A stretch of 29,539 nucleotides of DNA from a bacterium. Its GTDB lineage: Bacteria > CG2-30-53-67 > CG2-30-70-394. The first letter of the stretch is position 1, and every line of letters starts with the position of its first letter. The position numbers and the translations under genes are program-made. The notes under the pieces are model-generated. The model made no database searches and was not told the origin of the DNA. It worked only from the letters and a program-made list of their open reading frames with translations. Below, in pieces: positions 23,440-29,539 of this stretch. The stretch covers positions 1-29,539 of the forward strand of contig JAJRSX010000110.1 in assembly GCA_024278555.1 (NCBI GenBank). Direction: 5' to 3'.

Positions 23440-23455
23440 CCATTCCCCCGATGGG
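23423..23455 (-). promoter_or_regulatory. Long inverted repeat between fadL-like stop and next promoter
   Basis: Perfect 11-bp arms CCCATCGGGGG and CCCCCGATGGG flank an 11-base loop that holds the -35 of the next promoter. It starts 11 bp after the stop of the FadL-like gene. It may act as a terminator hairpin (no U-run follows) or as an operator. Confidence 0.65.
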
Positions 23456-23465
23456 TGGTACGCAT

Positions 23466-25820
23466 TTAGTACACCCAGCTCACCTGGAGATAGGCGGTGT
23501 CCTGGTTGTGGGTGATCTCGGCGTTGTCGTACTGGGAGTCGACCTTGGAGGTGCCGCCGGTCTTGAGCCCCTCCTCGAAGTCGTGCTCCCAGGCGAAGGA
23601 GAGCTTGGTGTGGGCGCCGACGTCGTAGGTGAGTCCGGCGGCCACCGTCTCGAAGCCGTAGGCGGGGAAGATCGGGGTGGCGTTGTCGGGATTCACCACG
23701 TTGTTGGCGTGGTTGTAGCCGACCCGCAGGGTGAGGTCGTCGGTCGCCTGAAAGGAGGCGCCGAGGGCGATGATGTACTGGTCGTCCCAGGCGAAGTCCT
23801 GGGCGAAGGTGAAGGAGTCGCCGCCCGAGTCCAGACCCAGGAAGGTCTCGATCACCGTGTTCGACCCCGCCCCATTCGAGCCGCCGCCGTCGATCCGCGC
23901 GGCGAACCGCTCGAAGGCGTCGGAGAAGTCGATCCAGGTGAAGTCCATGCCGAGGGTGAGGCGCTTCGTCGCCCGGATCTCCACGCCGACTCCCGCCTGC
24001 TGCGGCAGGTCGAAATCGATCTGGGTGTCCATCTTCTGCTTCACCGCGAGCTGCTGGCTCAGGGCGCCGAAGGCGGCGTTGAAGGCGTCCGCCTCGGGAA
24101 GCGAGGCGGAGACGCCGAAGCCCGCCTCCATCTGCGCCCGGAAGGCGGCGTCGGACCACGAGGCCGGGGTGAGGATGGCGCCGAGGGTGGCGGCGTCGAT
24201 CTGGATCCCCACCGCGTTGAGGAAGGCGACCTGGTCGTCGGTGGAGATCCCGCCGAAGTTCGGCACCTGGGCGATCGCGCCCGTGGAATCCTTGGCCACG
24301 TTGGCGCTCACGAAGGGGGTGGCGCCGACGCCGTCGCGGAAGCCGAGGAGGAAGGCGAACTGGTCGAGGAGGCCGTCCGCCGCGGTGGTGAGGGTGGTCA
24401 CGTCACCGGCGCCGCCGGAGATCCCGGCGTTGTCGGGCACCACGCCGGCGACGGTGGTCGGATCGGTGAAGCCGCCGAGGAGCTGGCCGATGGCGGCGCC
24501 GAGGTCCTCCTGGTCGTTGAGCTGGTTACCGTCACCGTCGGCGTCCGCGAGGCCGCCGTCGGTGTTGTAGGCGGTGGCGAGGCCCCCGAGGTTGGTGCCG
24601 AAGGCGTTGCCGATGTTGCCGAACAGGACCTGCTGCGCCATGGAGGAGCGGAAGCCGATGTTGAAGGCCTGGCGGAACTGGTCGGAGAAGTCGATCGCCA
24701 TGGTCCCGTGGTCCATGGAGATGCGCGTCTTCTGGCTGTAGTTGGCGCCGATCGCCAGCCAGTCGTTCACCTGCCAGCGCAACCCGAGCTTGGTGTTGTA
24801 GCCGAAGCCCGAGAGGCCGGACCCCTCGGCATAGCCGGCCATCTCCGAGAGGCCGAAGCCGGCGTCACCGAAGGTGGCGGCGAAGTCCGGGGTGAGGCTG
24901 CCCAACGCCGCGGCCACCGCGTTGGGGATGGCGCTCGCGTCCCCCCCCGCCGCGGCCACCGTCGCCGCGGTGAGATCACCCACCAGGGCGGGGCCGAAGG
25001 CGGCGTCACTGGCGACGCTGGAGAAGAGGTTGGCAATCCGCGTCGCCCCGTCCCCGTCGATGAGCATCTTCGGGAAGGTGGCCCCGGCGAAGAGCTGGCC
25101 GAAGGTGGTGGTGTTGCCGAACTCGCCGAACGGCTGCCCCTGGATCTGGCTGTCGGCGCCGGTGGTGGCGAAGTTGCCGTAGGTGGCGAAGCGCAGGACG
25201 CCGATGTTGAGGACCGGCGAGAGGGCCACGGTCAGGTTGGGGGTCACCTTGTAGGCGGCGGTAAAGGCGACCTTGCCCGCCTGCAGGGTGGCGTAGTTGT
25301 CGCGCCGCACCGCGTTGTCCTCGCTCAGGCCCCCGAAGCCGCCGTTGGGATCGGCGGCGTTGGTCATGAAGCTGTTGAGGCCACCCCCGAGATCCGATGG
25401 GGTGGTGTCGTTGAAGCCGAGGCCACGGTAGACGATGGCGTTGCCGCCGTTGCCCCACATCCCCGCCCCGACGACCAGGCGGCCGTTGAGCCGCCTGGCG
25501 TAGGCGAAGCCGGGGACGACGAAGTCGTGGCCCTCTTGGTACTCGAAGTAGCCGAACTCATCCGGGTTGACCCCATGGTCGTCGTAGCTCACCCGGGAGA
25601 TGAGGTAGCCGAGGCCGGCGTCGAACCGCCATGAGCCGATGCGGGTGAGGTTCGCCGGGTTGACCGCCTGGCTGAGGGCGTCGGACTCGGTGGCGTTGGC
25701 CACCCCGGCCATGCCCGCGGTCTCGCCCGAGTAACTCACCGAATAGATGGTGTTGGTCGCCTCGGCGCTGCCCACAACCACGAACAGAGCGAGGACGACG
25801 GGGATCAGGACACGCTTCAT
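23466..25820 (-). CDS. FadL-family outer-membrane transport protein, enlarged
   Basis: The 784-residue protein starts at ATG 25820 with GAGGAGGAG upstream. The signal peptide MKRVLIPVVLALFVVVGSAEA is followed by a mature N-terminus typical of FadL/TodX porins (SGETAGMAGVANATESDALS, then QAVNPANLT, the NPA motif of the hatch). Many aromatic-alternating strands follow, and the C-terminus reads TAYLQVSWVY, a beta-barrel end. FadL members carry long-chain fatty acids or hydrocarbons across the outer membrane. FadL is normally about 430-460 residues. Here an extra region of some 300 residues lies roughly between residues 390 and 600, with a calcium-type motif DADGDGNQLNDQED (426-439) and Ala/Gly/Leu-rich helices. 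Substrate unknown; a link to the acyl-CoA-oxidising fusion is plausible. Confidence 0.85.
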   Translation of the reverse strand: MKRVLIPVVLALFVVVGSAEATNTIYSVSYSGETAGMAGVANATESDALSQAVNPANLTRIGSWRFDAGLGYLISRVSYDDHGVNPDEFGYFEYQEGHDFVVPGFAYARRLNGRLVVGAGMWGNGGNAIVYRGLGFNDTTPSDLGGGLNSFMTNAADPNGGFGGLSEDNAVRRDNYATLQAGKVAFTAAYKVTPNLTVALSPVLNIGVLRFATYGNFATTGADSQIQGQPFGEFGNTTTFGQLFAGATFPKMLIDGDGATRIANLFSSVASDAAFGPALVGDLTAATVAAAGGDASAIPNAVAAALGSLTPDFAATFGDAGFGLSEMAGYAEGSGLSGFGYNTKLGLRWQVNDWLAIGANYSQKTRISMDHGTMAIDFSDQFRQAFNIGFRSSMAQQVLFGNIGNAFGTNLGGLATAYNTDGGLADADGDGNQLNDQEDLGAAIGQLLGGFTDPTTVAGVVPDNAGISGGAGDVTTLTTAADGLLDQFAFLLGFRDGVGATPFVSANVAKDSTGAIAQVPNFGGISTDDQVAFLNAVGIQIDAATLGAILTPASWSDAAFRAQMEAGFGVSASLPEADAFNAAFGALSQQLAVKQKMDTQIDFDLPQQAGVGVEIRATKRLTLGMDFTWIDFSDAFERFAARIDGGGSNGAGSNTVIETFLGLDSGGDSFTFAQDFAWDDQYIIALGASFQATDDLTLRVGYNHANNVVNPDNATPIFPAYGFETVAAGLTYDVGAHTKLSFAWEHDFEEGLKTGGTSKVDSQYDNAEITHNQDTAYLQVSWVY

Positions 25821-25878
25821 AACTCCTCCTCCGGTAGATGGATCGGGCCCCGGCCTGCCGCGGCCCGCAATGCGGCGG

Positions 25879-25907
25879 ACCGTAAGCACGGTGAGCGAAG
25901 GTGTCAA
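25879..25907 (-). promoter_or_regulatory. Sigma70-type promoter of the fadL-like gene
   Basis: TTGACA (perfect -35), 17-bp spacer, TACGGT as -10, on the minus strand 59-87 bp before the ATG. It suggests that the porin has its own transcript apart from the upstream DUF5666-like gene. Confidence 0.65.
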
Positions 25908-25913
25908 CGAAGG

Positions 25914-25925
25914 GGTGGCGCCACC
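25914..25925. promoter_or_regulatory. Perfect 12-bp palindrome GGTGGCGCCACC
   Basis: It fills the space between the stop codon of the DUF5666-like gene and the -35 of the fadL-like promoter (7 bp upstream of it). It could be a regulator site for the porin or a 3' hairpin seed; no T-run follows. Confidence 0.4.
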
Positions 25926-26996
25926 TCACCCGTCGAGGGTGATCTGCTCCGCCTCCACCGCGCCGGCCCCGTCGGCCCTCCCCTCCACCTCCACCTCGAC
26001 GTTGGGCATGAGGTGGGCGCGGGTCGCCATCCCAGACTCGTCACGCCGGATCTCGGTAGCGCTCGTGAGGCGCACCACCACCCCGTCCACCTCGATCTCG
26101 TCGTGGCTGGCCAGCCGGTCGACGGCGGTGATGAAGCCCTCGAGCTCCACCTGGCTACCCACCTCCTGCTGCTCGATCGGCGAGGACTTCACCTGGATGT
26201 CGCTGGCGGTGAGGGTCGAGCCGGAGAGAGACCCCTCCACATCCACGTCGCCCCCCTCGGCCAGCGTTCCGTCGATGGCGAGCCCCTGGGGAATCACTAC
26301 CGTCAGGGTACCGAGGGTGAAACCGAGGCGGTCCGCCGCCAGGTCGGCGACCACCCCCTCCACCTCCACCTCCACCGGCGCCGTGGGCTCGGTGCTCTGC
26401 CCCTTGCGCTCGATGCGGGTGGCGTGCAGCAGGCCGTCGGCGTCGTGCGAGCCGCTGATCTCAACCAGGTCGTCGACGTCGAGCTCATCGAGAGTGATGT
26501 CGTTTCCATCCTCGCCGTCGGCATCAAGCAGGGTGTCCACTGAGACCCACTGGCCGAGGAGCATCACTCTGCGGCCGGCCACATCCACCGCCTCCACCGG
26601 CGCGGTGAGGTTCGGGTCGTAGGTGACCGCCGTGGCAATGGCGGTCCCGGCCGTCGGGTCGCCGGTGAAGGTCACGGTGACCACCTGACCGATGCGCAGG
26701 GCGTCGGCGCCGGCCGCGGCACCGTTGAGGGTGACGGTGGCCATGTCGGAGATCACAAAAACGCCGCCGTTCACGGTGATCGTCGTCGCGGCGGTCGAGA
26801 TCGCGGCGGTGGTCACCGCACCGCCGAGGCTCGCCGCGGCCACCGTGCCGGTGGCGGTGATCGGCCCGCTGGAGATGCCGGTGCCGCCGATGCCGCCGCC
26901 GGCCACGTCGGTGGTCCCGCCGCCGCCACCGCCGCAGGCGGTGAGGAGGGCGAGGAGGAGAGGCCCTAACCAGCGGGCAGGATGGGAGAGGGTCAT
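25926..26996 (-). CDS. DUF5666-like lipoprotein
   Basis: The start at ATG 26996 gives 356 residues and lies one base past the upstream stop; an in-frame ATG at 27005 adds three. The signal peptide ends in the lipobox LLTAC (Cys21), followed by six glycines, so it is a lipoprotein with a flexible tether. The rest is several similar beta-rich modules of about 65-75 residues (GPITATGTVAAASLGG, APVEAVDVAGRRVMLLG.WVSVD, VEVEVEGVVADLAADRLGF, VELEGFITAVDRLASHDEIE). Each has an opening strand pair, a short charged turn and a V-x-V strand, the OB-like pattern of DUF5666. It is very acidic. Function unknown. It follows a DUF6502-like gene; I recall this pairing in other proteobacterial genomes but cannot check it here. 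Confidence 0.78.
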   Translation of the reverse strand: MTLSHPARWLGPLLLALLTACGGGGGGTTDVAGGGIGGTGISSGPITATGTVAAASLGGAVTTAAISTAATTITVNGGVFVISDMATVTLNGAAAGADALRIGQVVTVTFTGDPTAGTAIATAVTYDPNLTAPVEAVDVAGRRVMLLGQWVSVDTLLDADGEDGNDITLDELDVDDLVEISGSHDADGLLHATRIERKGQSTEPTAPVEVEVEGVVADLAADRLGFTLGTLTVVIPQGLAIDGTLAEGGDVDVEGSLSGSTLTASDIQVKSSPIEQQEVGSQVELEGFITAVDRLASHDEIEVDGVVVRLTSATEIRRDESGMATRAHLMPNVEVEVEGRADGAGAVEAEQITLDG

Positions 26997-26997
26997 C

Positions 26998-27822
26998 TCA
27001 TGCATCTTTCGAGAGGTCGTCTTCAAGGTAGTAGATCCCGAGGCCGGCGCGACAGCGCCCCTCACCCTCCACCCCCGGGGCGGTGTCGCGGTCGCGCTCG
27101 GCTAGCCAGGCGTCCAGCTCCTCCAGGAGCGCCTGGGAGCGGCGGGCGACCAGGGGGCGGAACTGCGCCAGGACCTCGGCCGGGAGGTTGTCGTAGACCA
27201 CCTTGCGCTGCAAAAGCGCCTCCTCGGGGGGGCTCTGGAGGTTGTGGTCGATGGTGGCGATCAGGTCGGCGGTGTCGGCCCCGAGGATGGCGAGCTTCTC
27301 CACCTCGCCGGTCGCCGGCAGGTAGGCGCGGGCGAGCAGGCGGACGGTGGAGTCGTCGAGGAGTTCGGCGGCGCCGACGCGGACCAGCTCGTCGAGGATG
27401 GCGCGCGGCGGCACGTCACCGGAGAACCGCTTCACCAGGGTGGCGAAGCTCGATCCGGCCCCCTCGAAGGGGAGGCGCGCCGGTCCCCCCGCGGGCTCGG
27501 TGAAGGCGGGGTCGCGCACCCAGCCGCTGATCACCCGCGCGGCGCGGTTGTACCGCTCCACCGCCACCGCGTCGTCCGGGGTGTCGAGGCCGCGCACCCG
27601 GCTCACCTCCTTGCGCGACAGGCCGGTAATCACCGAGATCCGCGACACCGACTGCTTGCGCCCGGGAAGGGTAAACTCCGCCCCCGCCACCTCCACGTAG
27701 ACCCGCTTGGCCAGGTCGGCAAAGGCGCCATACGGCAGGCCGTTGCGCAGGCAGATCCGCACCAGGGGGCGCAGCAGCCGGAGGATGGCCGCGGAGAGCG
27801 CGGCAGCGGGGGTAGAGGGCAT
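26998..27822 (-). CDS. DUF6502-like protein with helix-turn-helix
   Basis: The protein has 274 residues, starting at ATG 27822; there is no ribosome site and the -10 of a strong promoter ends 7 bases upstream, implying leaderless translation. The N-terminus is helical (LRPLVRICLRNGLPYGAFAD), then an HTH-like segment at about 59-79 (VSRISVITGLSRKEVSRVRG). A middle part with FSGDVPPRAILDELVRVGAA follows, then a C-terminal helical part ending near LLEELDAWLAERDRD. No membrane segment. The layout fits DUF6502, a poorly known family of presumed DNA-binding proteins. The palindrome at 27824-27843 over its own -10 suggests autorepression. It precedes the lipoprotein gene with a gap of one base. Confidence 0.75.
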   Translation of the reverse strand: MPSTPAAALSAAILRLLRPLVRICLRNGLPYGAFADLAKRVYVEVAGAEFTLPGRKQSVSRISVITGLSRKEVSRVRGLDTPDDAVAVERYNRAARVISGWVRDPAFTEPAGGPARLPFEGAGSSFATLVKRFSGDVPPRAILDELVRVGAAELLDDSTVRLLARAYLPATGEVEKLAILGADTADLIATIDHNLQSPPEEALLQRKVVYDNLPAEVLAQFRPLVARRSQALLEELDAWLAERDRDTAPGVEGEGRCRAGLGIYYLEDDLSKDA

Positions 27823-27823
27823 C

Positions 27824-27843
27824 TTTGGGAATATATCCCCAAA
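27824..27843. promoter_or_regulatory. 20-bp near-perfect palindrome, candidate operator
   Basis: TTTGGGAATA/TATCCCCAAA reads the same on both strands at nine of ten position pairs. It covers the -10 and the expected transcription start of the DUF6502-like gene, so a protein bound here would block initiation. Confidence 0.65.
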
Positions 27844-27857
27844 CTACAAATAGTCAA
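27830..27857 (-). promoter_or_regulatory. Strong sigma70-type promoter of the DUF6502-like gene
   Basis: TTGACT, 16-bp spacer, TATATT on the minus strand, in an AT-rich island. Only seven bases separate the -10 from the ATG, so the transcript should begin at or within a base or two of the start codon. Confidence 0.75.
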
Positions 27858-27906
27858 GCTAACCCTTTCATAAATAAGCCACGGAGGTAGAGGTACGCGA
27901 GCCGCG

Positions 27907-27931
27907 CCGCCGGCGGGAGCCGGCTCCTACC
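27907..27931 (-). repeat. REP-like element overlapping the ogt stop
   Basis: On the minus strand it reads GGTAGGAGCCGGCTCC followed by CGCCGGCG. It shares the GGTAGGAGC head with the other REP units of the window. The TAG within the head is the stop codon of ogt. Confidence 0.65.
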
Positions 27932-28433
27932 CGACCGCTGCCCCCTCCAATCGGAGGAGGTACCGCTTCCACGCCGGACCACAGGAGAAGCCGCCGAGGC
28001 CGGCGGCTCCGACCACCCGGTGGCACGGCAAGAGGACCGGCAGGGGGTTGCGCGACAGCGCCTGACCCACCGCCCGCGCCGCGCCCGGGCGGCCGAGGTG
28101 GGCGGCGAGGTCGCGGTAGGGCCAGGTGGCGCCGACCGGGATCGACCCCAACGCCCGCCACACCGCCCGCTGGAACGGTGTCCCCCCATCCAGACGCCAC
28201 GGCAACTCCGGTAGGAGCGGCGTCTCGCCGCGCAGGTAGGCGGCCAGCGACGACACCAGGGCCGGGAGCGGCCCGCCCGTGTCGACCTCCGCGCCGAGAC
28301 GCACCCGCACCACCGCGCCGGCCGCCACCGCCACCACCACCGGACCGGCCGGCGTGGCAAAGGCGCAGGTGCGCCGTTGCTCGCCCCCCGCCCGGTTGGT
28401 AGCGTCGTCCGCCGTCGCCACTGTCATTCCCAT
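27927..28433 (-). CDS. ogt: Methylated-DNA--protein-cysteine methyltransferase
   Basis: The protein has 168 residues, starting at ATG 28433 with GGGAGG 7 bases upstream. It removes the alkyl group from O6-alkylguanine (and O4-alkylthymine) onto its own cysteine. The C-terminal DNA-binding and active-site domain is complete: GGTPFQRAVWRALGSIPVG (83-101), TWPYRDLAAHLGRPGAARAV, RNP (128-130), active-site PCHRVVG with Cys137, and GFSCGPAWKRYLLRLEG. The N-terminal domain (about 20-75) is short and weakly conserved, as is usual. A REP-like sequence lies in frame inside the gene (28210-28232) and another forms its end. It is divergent from the helicase gene with 29 bp between starts. Confidence 0.95.
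   Translation of the reverse strand: MGMTVATADDATNRAGGEQRRTCAFATPAGPVVVAVAAGAVVRVRLGAEVDTGGPLPALVSSLAAYLRGETPLLPELPWRLDGGTPFQRAVWRALGSIPVGATWPYRDLAAHLGRPGAARAVGQALSRNPLPVLLPCHRVVGAAGLGGFSCGPAWKRYLLRLEGAAVG
28210..28232 (+). repeat. REP-like sequence inside the ogt coding region
   Basis: GGTAGGAGCGGC, TCT-type loop and GCCGCG match the head and stem form of the intergenic REP units. On the ogt strand it encodes the linker residues RGETPLLP between the two domains. Confidence 0.45.
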
Positions 28434-28462
28434 CGCCCATCCTCCCCCCCGGCCGCCCGACC

Positions 28463-29539
28463 ATGCCAGCCACCGCCCCCCTCCTCGACGCCCTCAACCC
28501 GCCCCAGCAAGAGGCGGTGGTCCACCGTGGCTCGCCGCTCCTCATCCTCGCCGGGGCCGGCTCGGGCAAGACCCGCACCCTCACCCACCGGGTCGCCCAC
28601 CTGCTCTACACCGGCGACGCCCGCCCCCACCAGATCCTCGCGGTCACCTTCACCAACAAGGCGGCGCGGGAGATGGCGGAGCGGATCGACGCCCTCCTCG
28701 GGGGGCCGGCGCCGGGGCTTTGGGCCCTCACCTTTCACGCCTTCGGCGCCCGCATCCTGCGCGCCCACGGCGAGCTCCTCGGCTACCCGTCGCGGATGAT
28801 CATCTACGACCAGCGCGACCGGCTGACGCTCATCAAGCAGGTGGTGAAGGAGCGCAAGATCAACGACAAGCTCTACCCGCCGACCGCCCTGGCGTGGCGG
28901 ATCAGTGAGCTGAAGAACCGCCTCGTGGGGCCCGACGACTACGAGGAAGAGGCGGCGGAGTTCGGCATCGAGCAGGCGACCCTGGCCGTCTACCACGGCT
29001 ACCAGGCACGCCTGGCAAAGGCGGGGGCGGCGGACTTCGACGACCTGCTCATGCAGCCGGTGCGGCTCCTGGCCAACCACCGGTCGGTGCGCGACCACTA
29101 CCGCGACCGCTTCACCCACATCCTCATCGACGAGTACCAGGACACCAACCGCGCCCAGTACCAGCTCGTCCGCCTCCTGGAGGGGGACAACAAAAACCTC
29201 TGCGTGGTGGGCGACGACGACCAGTCGATCTACGGCTGGCGCGGCGCCGATTTGAACAACATCCTCTCCTTCGAGGCCGACCACCCGGGCTGCCTCACCC
29301 TCAAGCTGGAGCAGAACTACCGCTCCACCCCGGAGATCCTGGAGGCCGCCAACCACCTCATCCGCCACAACCTCGGCCGCAAGGGCAAGGCCCTGTGGAC
29401 CGACCTCGACGCGGGTCAACGGCCGCGCCTCCACCGCTGCATGGACGAGGAGGAGGAGGCCCGCTTCGTCGCCGAGCAGATCGCCACCGAGCGCACCGCC
29501 GGCCGTCCCCTGTCCCACTTCGCGATCCTCTACCGCACC
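28463..29539 (+). CDS. UvrD/PcrA/Rep-type superfamily 1 DNA helicase, C-terminus beyond the window
   Basis: The frame is open from ATG 28463 to the window end (359 codons; full-length relatives have about 650-750). It is a 3'-to-5' ATP-driven helicase for repair and replication. SF1A motifs in order are Q-motif LNPPQQEAV (11-19), motif I AGAGSGKT (30-37), Ia ILAVTFTNKAAREM, Ib ALTFHAFGARILR, motif II DEYQDTN (223-229), motif III GDDDQSIYGWRGA (250-262) and the motif IV region LEQNYRSTPEIL. The form GDDDQSIY-GWRGA is shared by Rep, UvrD and PcrA, so the exact member is not decided by this part. Only 29 bp separate it from divergent ogt, another DNA-repair gene. No clear ribosome site precedes the ATG. 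Confidence 0.93.
   Translation, partial: MPATAPLLDALNPPQQEAVVHRGSPLLILAGAGSGKTRTLTHRVAHLLYTGDARPHQILAVTFTNKAAREMAERIDALLGGPAPGLWALTFHAFGARILRAHGELLGYPSRMIIYDQRDRLTLIKQVVKERKINDKLYPPTALAWRISELKNRLVGPDDYEEEAAEFGIEQATLAVYHGYQARLAKAGAADFDDLLMQPVRLLANHRSVRDHYRDRFTHILIDEYQDTNRAQYQLVRLLEGDNKNLCVVGDDDQSIYGWRGADLNNILSFEADHPGCLTLKLEQNYRSTPEILEAANHLIRHNLGRKGKALWTDLDAGQRPRLHRCMDEEEEARFVAEQIATERTAGRPLSHFAILYRT

Noticed and set aside
23451-25634. A 727-codon plus-strand frame opposite the FadL-like gene
   Set aside because: The translation is a Gly/Glu/Val-rich shadow without motifs. The minus strand has a signal peptide, NPA motif, promoter and ribosome site.
28425-28433. Ogt begins with the residues M-G-M-T, the abbreviation of its human counterpart
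   Set aside because: Pure coincidence of letters.
1-29539. tRNA, rRNA, CRISPR array, insertion sequence or prophage
   Set aside because: No cloverleaf, regular spacer-repeat array, transposase or phage protein was recognised on either strand; the only repeated elements are REP-type palindromes and short tandem units.

Overview
This is a very GC-rich bacterial window. A PilMNOP-type envelope machine with MshL-, MshE- and MshG-like parts, a FadL porin, ETF-QO, PurM, Ogt, UvrD-type helicase and GGTAGGAGC-type REP palindromes all point to the Pseudomonadota, most likely a gammaproteobacterium-related lineage. No rRNA, tRNA, CRISPR array, transposase or phage gene was seen, so this looks like chromosomal backbone with some lineage-specific genes.

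Bases 1-10701 (minus strand) hold an MSHA-like type IV pilus / type II secretion hybrid operon. In transcription order it encodes: a GspG-like prepilin with a glycine/Asp/His tail, an HDOD signalling protein, a small bitopic protein, a second GspG-like prepilin, an MshE/GspE ATPase with a c-di-GMP-type N domain, an MshG/GspF platform protein, an MshI-like PilM-PilN fusion, MshJ/PilO-like, MshK/PilP-like, the MshL secretin and an MshN-like TPR protein cut by the window edge. Most of the last seven genes overlap or abut. REP elements and a large hairpin sit in the only two sizeable gaps. A CRP/FNR-like palindrome lies about 95 bp upstream of the first gene.

Bases 10847-19192 hold a small unknown protein (minus) diverging from the most remarkable gene here. 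It is a single 2632-codon ORF joining ETF:quinone oxidoreductase (with its 4Fe-4S cluster), a divergent acyl-CoA dehydrogenase-like region, a canonical acyl-CoA dehydrogenase, and ETF beta- and alpha-like domains. One polypeptide would therefore carry out the whole acyl-CoA-to-quinone electron path.

Bases 19247-22045 (minus) hold a translationally coupled trio of cupredoxin, an apparently internally deleted B12-binding radical-SAM protein, and a ferritin-like di-iron protein. Upstream of the trio lies purM.

Bases 22399-27857 (minus) hold a DUF6502-like HTH protein, a DUF5666-like lipoprotein, an oversized FadL-family outer-membrane protein and a DUF302-like periplasmic protein. This stretch has unusually readable promoters, including a palindrome over the -10 of what looks like a leaderless transcript. 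FadL and the fusion protein together suggest growth on fatty acids or other long hydrophobic substrates.

Bases 27927-29539 hold ogt (minus), diverging from a UvrD/PcrA/Rep helicase (plus, cut by the window end).
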